Assembly (NCBI RefSeq): GCF_021440195.1
Contig: NZ_JAJTSZ010000001.1
Span: 744,001 to 808,000, forward strand
DNA length: 64,000 nt
Source of the DNA: Dyadobacter sp. CY356
GTDB lineage: Bacteria > Bacteroidota > Bacteroidia > Cytophagales > Spirosomataceae
Reading direction: 5' to 3'
Shown here: positions 37,927 to 46,424 of the stretch, piece by piece
Layout of the letters: every line of letters begins with the position of its first letter
Numbering within the stretch: the first letter of the stretch is position 1
The notes under the pieces: generated by a model
Told to the model about the DNA's origin: nothing
Databases searched by the model: none
What the model saw: the letters and a program-made list of their open reading frames with translations, nothing else
Translations under genes and position numbers: made by a program

Positions 37927-39123
37927 ATGGCAGGAAGGTTTGATGCATTTTTGAAAGGAAAAAAAAGGTATACCCGTGTTTTTTTGCACGTCCTTGTCTG
38001 GCTTTTGATGGCTGCGGTTATTCGCTTCCTTTCAGTTGGCCCGTTGACAAATGACAATGCAAAGGTTATATACATCGCATCAGCGGTTGTTATAGCTCAA
38101 TCGCTTTTTGTTTTTTACTTTTTGGGTTACTTTGTTTTTCCGCGGTTTCTCTACAAGAATAAATATATCAATCTTATTTTTTGGCTTTTGGTAATATATT
38201 TTGTTATTCACCTAACAAATTATATAGAATTTAGGTATCTGGTTACAATATCCGATGCAGAGAAAGGACAGGGTTCTTTATTTGTAACAAGATTCTGGAA
38301 GCAGTATTTAGAACCTGGCGGTCTGTTCGGTTGCTTTACCAATTTAATGATCGCATATGAAATTTATGGCTGGAGTTTATTTTATGTAACTCCGTTAGTC
38401 GCGATCAAGATTATGCGGGATATTATTCGTTTGCGGACAGAAGCCCTTCGGAAGGATATGGACCAGCTTCGTCTTGAGCGGGATATACTATCACTTAGAG
38501 AAAAAGGAAATCAACTCCAGATTAATAATATGGAGCTTGAGGTTAACTTTCTTAAATCGCAGATAAATCCGCATTTTTTATTCAACATATTGAATAGCAT
38601 TTATATGTTGACTTTTGACACTGATGAGAGGGCGGCGGATCTGGTATTCAAGCTGGCCGAGCTCATGCGATATAGCCTCTATGAAAGTCGGAAAGAGATC
38701 GTTAAGCTTAAAGATGAGATCAACTATATTCAAAATTATCTGGCGCTTGAAAAATCCAGGAAATCCGATCAGGTACAAATTGACTTTTCTGTTTCAGGTG
38801 ATCTTGAATCGCATGGAATCGCACCACTGCTTTTAATATCTTTTATAGAGAATGCATTTAAGCATGGCGTGAATCGTTCCGGAAAAAATGGTTATGTCAA
38901 GATTATGCTTACTATGGAGTCTGATGATCTTTTCTTTTCCATTATAAACAGTATTCCTCTGGACGCGAATAGTGTTATGCCCCTTCAAAATTCGGGTGGG
39001 CTTGGAATTAAAAATATAATTTCCAGGCTTAATCTTATTTATCCGAATCGGCATAATATCCGGATTGATCAGGATGAAACATCCTTCAGCGTAGAGCTCC
39101 GTCTGACTCTACAACTTCTTTAA
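37927..39123 (+). CDS. Sensor histidine kinase, LytS-like (His_kinase family)
   Basis: 398 residues. Four predicted transmembrane helices in the first ~170 residues (VLVWLLMAAVIRFLS, VVIAQSLFVFYFLGYFVF, INLIFWLLVIYFVIHL, IYGWSLFYVTPLVAI), a coiled coil, then the His_kinase signature SQINPHFLFNILNSIY with His216 and the HATPase_c part (FIENAFKHGVNR, GGLGIKNIISRL). No periplasmic domain, so it may sense a membrane or cytoplasmic signal. Cognate of the LytTR regulator upstream. Confidence 0.92.
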   Translation: MAGRFDAFLKGKKRYTRVFLHVLVWLLMAAVIRFLSVGPLTNDNAKVIYIASAVVIAQSLFVFYFLGYFVFPRFLYKNKYINLIFWLLVIYFVIHLTNYIEFRYLVTISDAEKGQGSLFVTRFWKQYLEPGGLFGCFTNLMIAYEIYGWSLFYVTPLVAIKIMRDIIRLRTEALRKDMDQLRLERDILSLREKGNQLQINNMELEVNFLKSQINPHFLFNILNSIYMLTFDTDERAADLVFKLAELMRYSLYESRKEIVKLKDEINYIQNYLALEKSRKSDQVQIDFSVSGDLESHGIAPLLLISFIENAFKHGVNRSGKNGYVKIMLTMESDDLFFSIINSIPLDANSVMPLQNSGGLGIKNIISRLNLIYPNRHNIRIDQDETSFSVELRLTLQLL

Positions 39124-39280
39124 TCCAATCATCTCAAATATCTGGTTTTATTAGTCGAAGCCAGTGTAAAATTGGTCGACACATATCTGCATTCCGACTA
39201 AAACATTCCTGCACCAGTCTCTATTAAATTACCTTCGGAAAGGTTTAACGGACAATATTAAATAATGGCTGAGTGGAATT
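39124..39280. other. Intergenic with the second LytTR element
   Basis: Contains direct-repeat copy 2 (39151-39250). Nothing else seen before the small ORF at 39281. Confidence 0.5.
39151..39250 (+). repeat. LytTR-type direct repeats plus promoter, copy 2
   Basis: TTAGTCGA (39151-39158) and TTGGTCGA (39172-39179), 21 bp apart, and TACCTTCG at 39230-39237, 79 nt from the first repeat: same geometry as copy 1. No -33 TTG at normal spacing, as expected of an activator-dependent promoter. Confidence 0.65.
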
Positions 39281-39448
39281 ATGGAGTCGAATAGTTTTTT
39301 ACGCAGCAGGTTAGTTTTACGTATTACCCGTATAGCCAATTTAACACCTCCACATATTTTAAAAGGTCAGGGAAAGACTACGGAAACGGATTTTCCAACC
39401 ACACAAACCACTACTATGTGCACAACAAACTACAATCAAAATAATTAG
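39281..39448 (+). CDS. Putative class I lanthipeptide-like precursor peptide
   Basis: 55 codons starting MESNSFLRSRLVLRITRIAN. The leader-like part (LVLRITRIANLTPPHILKGQGK) resembles Bacteroidota class I lanthipeptide leaders of the form KL.L....I.NL......GG, here with GQGK instead of GG. The core-like part is Thr-rich with one Cys (TTETDFPTTQTTTMCTTNYN). It lies 43 nt after the LytTR-controlled promoter element. No LanB/LanC-type enzyme is in the window, so the peptide is an orphan and may be decayed or served in trans. Confidence 0.45.
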   Translation: MESNSFLRSRLVLRITRIANLTPPHILKGQGKTTETDFPTTQTTTMCTTNYNQNN

Positions 39449-39531
39449 CATTTGAAGCACCAAAATAGCGGCGGATCTATAAGTTTACAAATTTGTTAAG
39501 TAAATCACCTCTAACAGTTAATTTAAAAACC

Positions 39532-39844
39532 ATGAAAAGAATTACATTTCTTGTTGTAACTTATTTCTTAGTAGGGCAGTAATAACCGGTTGTAATAATC
39601 CGGAAGTTCCCTCACAGATCTAAAAATCCGCTGGACACAATTTGCTCGTTATTCTTTGAACTTTAAACAAAAACCTGAAAATAATTCAAGTTCTGGTCGC
39701 GTCGCTGGAATTTATGGAACCATTACTGAGGAAATTTCTTTATCTGAGGATTGGACTGAATCCAAAAAGTTCATCCCATGGATTGAGCATAATAGTCGAT
39801 CTACATTTAGTTATTTGTTGAATAGTTATAATTTGCGTTTCTAA
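39532..39844 (+). pseudogene. Frameshifted small lipoprotein gene
   Basis: An ATG at 39532 starts MKRITFLVVTYFLVG, then a stop; after a shift the sequence gives AVITGCNNPEVPSQI (a lipobox-like TGC), and after another shift a third open stretch (SSLTDLKIRWTQFARYSLNF, ending at 39844). Together this suggests a lipoprotein of about 100 residues broken by two frameshifts. The last part also has a TTG start at 39656 but no ribosome-binding site. Family unknown. Confidence 0.4.
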
Positions 39845-39873
39845 ACAATGCAGTCTGAACCACATCTGAATCT

Positions 39874-40359
39874 ATGTATAAAACAATACTTATTGCTATA
39901 ATATTAACCAGTATACTTTCCTGCCAAAAAGATAGTGCAGACGAAAAAATGGTTAATGCGCTATTTGAAAAAATACAAGCTAACTGGACAATTACTTCAT
40001 TTAAAATGGAAGGGCCAGACTCGGATTCTCTTGATTTTATTTTTAATTCAGGTTCTCTAAAATGGAATACTTGCAAATTTACTGACGAGGGAAAAGGTAG
40101 TGAGCTCTGTGCTGGTGGATTTTCTCTAAATAACGTTAATGGTTCTTTGAGCTACTTATACGATTTAGAGAAGAAAACCTATCGGCTGACATTAGGAGTA
40201 GGTTCTGACTTGGTTTGGAGTGAACAGTTAGAAGCTTATAGTAAAATAATGGGAGGGGAATGGACGCTGGAAGTTGCAGGAGATAATATTTTGATTGCTA
40301 CTCAACTTCAAAATACTGGTAGCCCCGATTTAAAGGTGTCGTTTATGGCTAAAAAGTAG
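39874..40359 (+). CDS. Lipoprotein, lipocalin-like beta-rich
   Basis: 161 residues with a lipoprotein signal peptide (IIAILTS-type, SILSC; Cys at about 17). The mature part begins with a basic/acidic helix and then WTITSFKMEG, LDFIFNSGSLKWN, GGFSLNNVNGS and WTLEVAGDNILIAT, a beta-rich pattern reminiscent of lipocalin-like DUF4923/DUF5004 domains found next to two-component genes in this phylum. No specific family assigned. Confidence 0.55.
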   Translation: MYKTILIAIILTSILSCQKDSADEKMVNALFEKIQANWTITSFKMEGPDSDSLDFIFNSGSLKWNTCKFTDEGKGSELCAGGFSLNNVNGSLSYLYDLEKKTYRLTLGVGSDLVWSEQLEAYSKIMGGEWTLEVAGDNILIATQLQNTGSPDLKVSFMAKK

Positions 40360-40635
40360 TCAATAGTGCTTAAATATTACCTACACGGTGGGATAACATT
40401 ATTTTACCCCAAAGCTATTTTCTGCTATGATCTTAAACGCAGTTTCGATTAAAGTTTACAAGGCCAGCGTTGGGTCTTGGTAAAAAAATCTCTTTTCCTA
40501 TTATTTTATTTTTTTAGTGGAAGTCAGAATCGGGAATGGAATAGCCGGAGTGAGCTTACTAACAAAATCGAGCTTAAGGAATATTTGGGATCAATCAAAC
40601 CATTTTCCCTTCCTACCTTGCAGTCTGTTTATTAA
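40360..40635. other. Intergenic, 276 nt, no feature seen
   Basis: No ORF, hairpin or promoter that stands out; includes the leader of the AraC gene. Confidence 0.35.
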
Positions 40636-41502
40636 ATGATTATGAAGCTGCAAAAAGACATTCCGATTCTATTCCTGGAAGAAATCACCCGGAAAGGCCT
40701 TAGCATTACAAGGTACCAACAGACAGATGATCAGGATATGCTTTTAAAAGCTGTACACCGTGATGACCATTACGTATTTGTCTTCCAGCTTCTGGGAAAG
40801 AGCCGTATCATGGTTGATTTTAACGAGATAACGCTAAACGGCCGCTCAGTGCTTTGCATACTTCCCGGCCAGGTCCATCAAGGTATATCGGCATTTAATG
40901 TTGACGCATTGTTCATTGCCATTGAGGCAGCATTAATAAAAGATTCGCTGCAATCCATTTTTGAAGAAAAAGTCCCTATAAAAGGTAGTGTTAACCTCAA
41001 TGAGGATGATGCACTTTTATTGGAAAAGAGTATTGAATTGCTAATGGATATTTCATTAAGGTCTGCAAGGGGCAACCTTCAGGCCGAAATTGGCCGCTCT
41101 TTTACAGACACTTGTATAGGAATGATTGCCTGTGCTTTTGACAGTGTTGAGGATTCCACGCATGGCAGCCATCTTCGTACGGTTGTTATTGCCAGGCAGT
41201 TCAAAAGACTTTTATCTCAATCATACAAAACCGAGCGGATGCCTTCGGGATATGCGGGATTAATGAATATCTCAACTTCATATCTGAACGAGGCAGTGAA
41301 ATTGGTTACAGGCTTTCCGGCAAGCTATTGGATACGGCAGCAAGTTGTCATTGAGGCCAAACGGGTTTTGTTTTATACGGATTGTTCAGTAAAACAGATT
41401 TCTGCAATGCTTGGCTTTGAAGATCATCATTATTTTTCACGCTTCTTTACAAAAGGAGCAGGCATGTCTCCGATGTCTTTTAGACAGAAGTACCGCGAAT
41501 AG
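40636..41502 (+). CDS. AraC family transcriptional regulator
   Basis: 288 residues with an N-terminal cupin-like domain (DDHYVFVFQLLGKSRIMVDF, ILPGQVHQGI) and a C-terminal AraC double HTH (ISTSYLNEAVKLVTGFPASY, VKQISAMLGFEDHHYFSRFF, GMSPMSFRQKY). It precedes the SDR gene by 80 nt in the same direction and may regulate it. Confidence 0.88.
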   Translation: MIMKLQKDIPILFLEEITRKGLSITRYQQTDDQDMLLKAVHRDDHYVFVFQLLGKSRIMVDFNEITLNGRSVLCILPGQVHQGISAFNVDALFIAIEAALIKDSLQSIFEEKVPIKGSVNLNEDDALLLEKSIELLMDISLRSARGNLQAEIGRSFTDTCIGMIACAFDSVEDSTHGSHLRTVVIARQFKRLLSQSYKTERMPSGYAGLMNISTSYLNEAVKLVTGFPASYWIRQQVVIEAKRVLFYTDCSVKQISAMLGFEDHHYFSRFFTKGAGMSPMSFRQKYRE

Positions 41503-41582
41503 TCCATCGCTTACACCCGTTTTGCCATTTGTCCGAGTCCGGCTGTACTGTTGTTTTGCATTTGTAACAACGCAAGGCAAAT

Positions 41583-42473
41583 ATGTATCAAATCACATTA
41601 GGTAATATTGTAATCGTCGTCGGGCTGGCGGCCCTGACCCGCGGATTTTATCTTTTTTTTAAATTCGTCTACACTTACATACGGCCTTCTTCCATCATGA
41701 AATATAGAACCAGTGGTGCCTACGCAGTTGTCACGGGTGCTACGGATGGAATAGGTAAAGCCATCGCTTTGGAGCTGGCTGATAAAGGATTTAATCTGGT
41801 ACTGCATGGCAGGAGTGCAGATAAACTGCTATCAGTATCCAGGGAAGTGTTGGAAATCAATCCGGCATTACAAGTTCGTTTTATCATACATGATAGTAGC
41901 ATTAACAACCCAACCGATATCTCCGCACTTCAAAAGCTTCCAATCAGGGTGCTGGTCAATAACGTTGGTGTCGGACCGATCAAAGCGTTCCCGGAATTTT
42001 CAACGGCTGAAATTGACTCGACCGTCAATGTGAATATTCTTTTCCCTACACATTTAACCAACATTCTGCTTCCCTACCTTTCCGGGCCGGCACTTATCCT
42101 GAATATATCTTCTTATGCCGGAATTCATCCACCACCATACCTGGCCGTTTATGCGGCGACGAAGGCTTACAATGACGCATTCTCCAAGTCACTGTCGGTA
42201 GAATTGGGGGATGTTGAAACCATATCAATACTGACGGGCAGTGTCCATACCGGATCCAATTCCAAACCGGTCAGTTTTTTGAGGCCATCCAGCCAGGTTT
42301 TTGCCAGAAAAGTTTTAGGCATAGTCGGCTGTGGCAAAAAAAGTGTGATGCCCTATTGGCCACATGCTGTTCAGACGTATTTCCTCTCTTTACTACCAGA
42401 ACGAATGATGGACAGGGCCATGAAAAATGCCATGCGCAAAGAAGTGGAAGCTGCCAGTAAATCAGGGGCTTGA
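41583..42473 (+). CDS. SDR family NAD(P)-dependent oxidoreductase, membrane-anchored
   Basis: 296 residues. An N-terminal hydrophobic segment (IVVGLAALTRGFYLFFKFVY) precedes the classical SDR core: TGATDGIGKA cofactor motif, NNVGV, catalytic Ser in ILNISSYAG and YAATKAYNDAF (YxxxK). This layout is that of the 17-beta-hydroxysteroid dehydrogenase / 3-ketoacyl-CoA reductase group. Substrate unknown; likely lipid- or acyl-linked because of the anchor. Probably expressed with the AraC gene upstream. Confidence 0.85.
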   Translation: MYQITLGNIVIVVGLAALTRGFYLFFKFVYTYIRPSSIMKYRTSGAYAVVTGATDGIGKAIALELADKGFNLVLHGRSADKLLSVSREVLEINPALQVRFIIHDSSINNPTDISALQKLPIRVLVNNVGVGPIKAFPEFSTAEIDSTVNVNILFPTHLTNILLPYLSGPALILNISSYAGIHPPPYLAVYAATKAYNDAFSKSLSVELGDVETISILTGSVHTGSNSKPVSFLRPSSQVFARKVLGIVGCGKKSVMPYWPHAVQTYFLSLLPERMMDRAMKNAMRKEVEAASKSGA

Positions 42474-42822
42474 TTCGCAAGAACCAGGAATATATTATTT
42501 TTCCTTAAAATTGTGTCCTTTGCGAAATTGCCCACGTAACCATGTAAGCAGAAGTATGTTACGGTTTGGTGGTTAATTTAGATATCGACATTCCTCATCA
42601 TATAATTCATTTTTTTCTGATATCACCCACGGCTTGACCGGATATGGTAACAGACATTTGCAGCACCAGGTTTCTTATCTTAGGCTTAGTTGTTAATCCT
42701 GATGAGGTTTACCAGCTTTTCCCGGAATGCATGCCTGCATTTTATGGAGTTGTTAGTAATCGCAGGGTATGAGAAAAATTAAGATTATCTTTTTTAGCGA
42801 GGGATTATAGAGTATAATTTTC
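42474..42822. other. Intergenic, 349 nt, convergent ends, no feature seen
   Basis: Lies between the convergent SDR gene and the LRR/TPR gene. No ORF or clear terminator. Confidence 0.35.
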
Positions 42823-44499
42823 CTACTTATTCGTTATCGGAAAATCCAGCTGGCTGATCATAGCCTCAATCTTTGGAACATCCGGATGCATAGGGACCCT
42901 GGCTTTTTTCAATTCCTCAAAATCCTGAAGCGTACCTAGGCAAGCTGCATTGCTGACGAGAAATTCCTGATAGGTTCGTTTTGCTTCGATAAATTTGCCT
43001 TGCCAGAGTAGGGAATGAGCAAGATTTAGTTTTATAAAAGTTTGTGACGGATATAGTTCCAACCCTCGGCGGCAGCTCATCTCGGATTCTTCATACCTGT
43101 TAAGTATCAGCGAATAATATCCCAGGTTCCCATAACATTGCGCAAGATGGAAGAGTATAATTCTGTCATTGGGGAGAGAATCATTGAACACAAGCAGGCT
43201 GTCTCTTAACGTTGCCTGATAATATGCAAGGGAATCATAATTTGGCGAATTTACATTTTGTTGACTTTTGGTGCCCTTTCTGCTCTGCCACCATGCCAAA
43301 ATTGCTTTGTTTTGATAGAGGCTGGTTTTAATTCCATCTTCAGACGGAACTTCCCGATGATATAATTTTAACAGTGTTGTTAGTCTTTTGTATAATGCTA
43401 TTGTCGAGTCTATACTCATCTTGGGATTGGCTTTTATTTTAGCCAAAATATTCTGAGGTTCTTCATAATAGTCTTTATATAAAATAGTACAATTTGGCAG
43501 CCAGGTTTGAATGAGCTTGATTTTTTTTCTGGGAATATTATTTCCGAGCAAATTAAGATATCTGAGTTCTGTTAACAATTCGATACGTCTGGGGATGCTG
43601 TCGAGCTCATTATTTGATAAATCTAATTTTATCAAACAACTTTTTTGAAGCGAATCGCCCTCAAACAGGTCATGTGATTTTCCAAGTTTGTTATTAGAAA
43701 GGTCAAGTGTCAATAGATTGGGTATTGCGAACAGATCCTTTGGTGTTGAGGTAAGTCCGGTATTTGAAAGTCCAAGGGCAACCAGTTTTGGCATATATTT
43801 TAATCCCTGAATTAGTCGCCGGAGCAAAGTCTGATTAACGCCCCGGGCATCTTCAATAAACAGAATTTTTAATTGTTTTGCGTTGAGGATAGCCAGTCTT
43901 TCTTTTTTAGTCCTGATCGAAGCTATCCCAGCGGTTACCGAAGTATCTGATAGTGCGTTAACGTTCCTGGTTAACTTGTATTCTGTTTTGGTAGTGTCCA
44001 GCAGGTATTCCGGGCCCTGCTCTTGCTTTTTTACAATTGCATAGCCATATTTTTGGCCAAAAGGAATGGCAGACGTATATTTATAATCGATCAGCGTTTC
44101 TCCTTTTTTATTGACAAATCCATAACGGCCTGTATTAAATGCCAAGGCGATCCTGCCGTTGTAAAAGTAAAATGCTTCAATTAAATTTTTGTTTGTTTCT
44201 GCCAGAATCCGGACTGATTCGTATGCTTTTGAAACTTCAATTTTTTGGGAATCAATCCTAGCATTTACCTGCTTTAATACTAACTGAAAACTGCCTACCA
44301 GATCTTCACAGATTAACAACCCTGCTTCGCAGTAATCCCGGGCCTGTGTAAGCTCTTCCTTGGCCAGAGATTGTTTGGCCGAAGTCAAAAGATTTTCGCA
44401 GGAACGGTCGGGCTCCGTTGCAATGGCTGGTTTTTTAATATTTTGACCATTTGCCCGGCCTCCCAAAAGTATCAGGCACAAAAAAAGGATTTTTTTCAT
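42823..44499 (-). CDS. WG-repeat / leucine-rich repeat / TPR protein of the CHAT-STAND operon
   Basis: 558 residues with a signal-like N-terminus (MKKILFLCLILLGGRANGQ). In order: a WG/KWG repeat (NTGRYGFVNKKGETLIDYKY), about four leucine-rich repeats (LGLSNTGLTSTPKDLFAIPN, LDLSNNKLGK, LDLSNNELDSIPRRIEL) and C-terminal TPRs (LAQCYGNLGYYSLILNRYEE, LNLAHSLLWQGKFIEAKRTY). All are protein-binding modules, consistent with a sensor or scaffold. Its ATG overlaps the stop of the STAND gene (ATGA, 44496-44499), a coupled third gene of the CHAT-STAND operon. Confidence 0.8.
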   Translation of the reverse strand: MKKILFLCLILLGGRANGQNIKKPAIATEPDRSCENLLTSAKQSLAKEELTQARDYCEAGLLICEDLVGSFQLVLKQVNARIDSQKIEVSKAYESVRILAETNKNLIEAFYFYNGRIALAFNTGRYGFVNKKGETLIDYKYTSAIPFGQKYGYAIVKKQEQGPEYLLDTTKTEYKLTRNVNALSDTSVTAGIASIRTKKERLAILNAKQLKILFIEDARGVNQTLLRRLIQGLKYMPKLVALGLSNTGLTSTPKDLFAIPNLLTLDLSNNKLGKSHDLFEGDSLQKSCLIKLDLSNNELDSIPRRIELLTELRYLNLLGNNIPRKKIKLIQTWLPNCTILYKDYYEEPQNILAKIKANPKMSIDSTIALYKRLTTLLKLYHREVPSEDGIKTSLYQNKAILAWWQSRKGTKSQQNVNSPNYDSLAYYQATLRDSLLVFNDSLPNDRIILFHLAQCYGNLGYYSLILNRYEESEMSCRRGLELYPSQTFIKLNLAHSLLWQGKFIEAKRTYQEFLVSNAACLGTLQDFEELKKARVPMHPDVPKIEAMISQLDFPITNK

Positions 44500-46421
44500 G
44501 GTTGAAGAAATTGAATTTGCCTTTCCAATGATTTAAGACTGTCCAGCAGTTCGGGATGATTGTTGAGCTTGCCAAGACCCTTTTTTAAGATAGCCACTTC
44601 CATCTCGTATTTCTGAATCTTATGCATGCGCTGTGCTGCGGAGATGTATTTTTTTACCTCAATACTGTCTCTTTGGCCCATAGCCCGTTTTTTGGCTGTT
44701 AATTCTGTTTTTGTTTCTTTAAGTGCGGCAATAACCCTTTTGTTTGCAGTTTCCTTCTCTGTATTACTTATCCTAAGTGCTATAATGGCATTCTTTTTTT
44801 GTTCCAGAGCCTCAGTGGCTTTTATTTCCAGACGTCGGGCCGTGTCCCTTTGAGCAGTGATTATCGCTTTACTTTTTTCGGCCTCTTTTCGCAAATTATC
44901 CGATTTTTCACGCTCCTTAACAGCGATATCTTTTTGACTTTCTGCGCGATTATAAAAGGTCACCGCAAGAATACAGCAGAATATTGTGGCAATAGATATT
45001 ATATTGGCCCGGAGTTTACTTCTGTTCGCTTTATTTTTCTCATCTCTGGCAATATCCAAAGCAGCACTCAGTTCCCGGTTCCGTTCCTCTTTTTCAATCG
45101 CTTCTCTTTGTGCCTTGCTCAGTTTTTCCTGATTGTATCTGGTACTTGCTTCCACATAACTTTTCCAGTGGCTCTCATAATCGGGTATTTTTTCCAGTCT
45201 TGCACAGTAGATATTCGCTTTTGCTATATCACTTTCTGTCAAAAACCGTGTTTCTGACATTTTTTCTGATACCCAGCGGCCATAATCGCTCTGGAATGAT
45301 CTTAAAAACGCCTTAAATTCCTTGCTTTCAGAAGACCTGAGTTCGTTGATCTGCTTAGCAACTACATCATGAACAGGTTCGTAACGAGACACATCGTCTT
45401 CGTCCGGACGAAGCAAGTTAGAATCGGAAAAGAAAATGAGTGCCTTTCTCATTTTCCCTTCATCAACGTCGAGACTTGCCACCAGTTCAGATATTTTCCT
45501 GGATTGCTTGGTACCTTCGTCTGTGGCAAACTCGTCAAGCAAGCCTGACGCAAAATCATCAGGAAGACCCATAGCCACAAATTCGACTCTCGCCTTTTCC
45601 AGCATGGATTCGATGAAAAGCCTCAATACATTACCCAGCCTGCCAACGGTTAAAATTCCGTTTTCGGTAAAGGTGATTTTTTTTGATGTTCCGGTTTTAC
45701 ATTCTTGTACATATAAATAGTGAAGATAAATCTGGAGGTAGGGCAGATGTGCGGCTTGCGTCCCTTCCTTGACTTGCATCAGTATATTTCGGGCTGTGTC
45801 CTGGCCATTTTCCAATGCAATATCTGCTGACTCACTCATTTCCATGATCACCGAGCGGGTAGTTTCATCTTTCATAGGTTCTACCCGGAAACGCTTGTCA
45901 AATAAAAGCGGTACAAATTGCTCGTATTCATACAAATGGCCAATATATTCTTCCCGCATGGAGAGGATTATTTTGCAGGGTATTGATAAGGTAAGTAATG
46001 TTTGAATGTCTTTGAAAAAGTCCAGTCTTTCGTTATGGTCACCCAACGTAAAGATTTCCTCAAACTGATCAAACACGAGGTAAATCGGTATCCAGCGGTT
46101 TTCATAAATATCGTTGATTGCAGAACTCAGACTTGAAATTTCATCCTGTCCTAAAAGGCGCCGTAGTTCAGACCGGAAGGATTTGTTAATATTATCTTTC
46201 CGGCGCACTGATATTCTCGACCAGTCTGTCAACTTGAAAACTTTTGGCAAACCGGCATTGATTATACTGGTTTTGCCGGTCCCGGACGCACCATAAAAAA
46301 GTATCAGACGTGTTTGCTGAAGCAAATTGTATAACGCATAAATTTCCGCGTCCCTCCCAAAGAAAATATCCTTGTCAGCAGAATTGTAAGGTTCAAAAAG
46401 TTTAAACGGACTATCGGCCAT
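44496..46421 (-). CDS. nSTAND-type signalling ATPase with transmembrane and coiled-coil region
   Basis: 641 residues. N-terminal STAND-like P-loop NTPase: FGRDAEIYALYNLL, Walker A GASGTGKT (44-51), Walker B YLVFDQFEE (Asp118), MREEYIGHLYEYE (sensor-type region), and a helical MalT-like part; then a transmembrane helix (IISIATIFCCILAVTF) flanked by long charged coiled coils. STAND ATPases switch and oligomerise on ligand binding and often activate an attached or neighbouring protease. Here the neighbour is the CHAT protein, whose gene ends 3 nt upstream. The membrane segment suggests the complex acts at the inner membrane. Confidence 0.85.
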   Translation of the reverse strand: MADSPFKLFEPYNSADKDIFFGRDAEIYALYNLLQQTRLILFYGASGTGKTSIINAGLPKVFKLTDWSRISVRRKDNINKSFRSELRRLLGQDEISSLSSAINDIYENRWIPIYLVFDQFEEIFTLGDHNERLDFFKDIQTLLTLSIPCKIILSMREEYIGHLYEYEQFVPLLFDKRFRVEPMKDETTRSVIMEMSESADIALENGQDTARNILMQVKEGTQAAHLPYLQIYLHYLYVQECKTGTSKKITFTENGILTVGRLGNVLRLFIESMLEKARVEFVAMGLPDDFASGLLDEFATDEGTKQSRKISELVASLDVDEGKMRKALIFFSDSNLLRPDEDDVSRYEPVHDVVAKQINELRSSESKEFKAFLRSFQSDYGRWVSEKMSETRFLTESDIAKANIYCARLEKIPDYESHWKSYVEASTRYNQEKLSKAQREAIEKEERNRELSAALDIARDEKNKANRSKLRANIISIATIFCCILAVTFYNRAESQKDIAVKEREKSDNLRKEAEKSKAIITAQRDTARRLEIKATEALEQKKNAIIALRISNTEKETANKRVIAALKETKTELTAKKRAMGQRDSIEVKKYISAAQRMHKIQKYEMEVAILKKGLGKLNNHPELLDSLKSLERQIQFLQP

Positions 46422-46424
46422 GAC

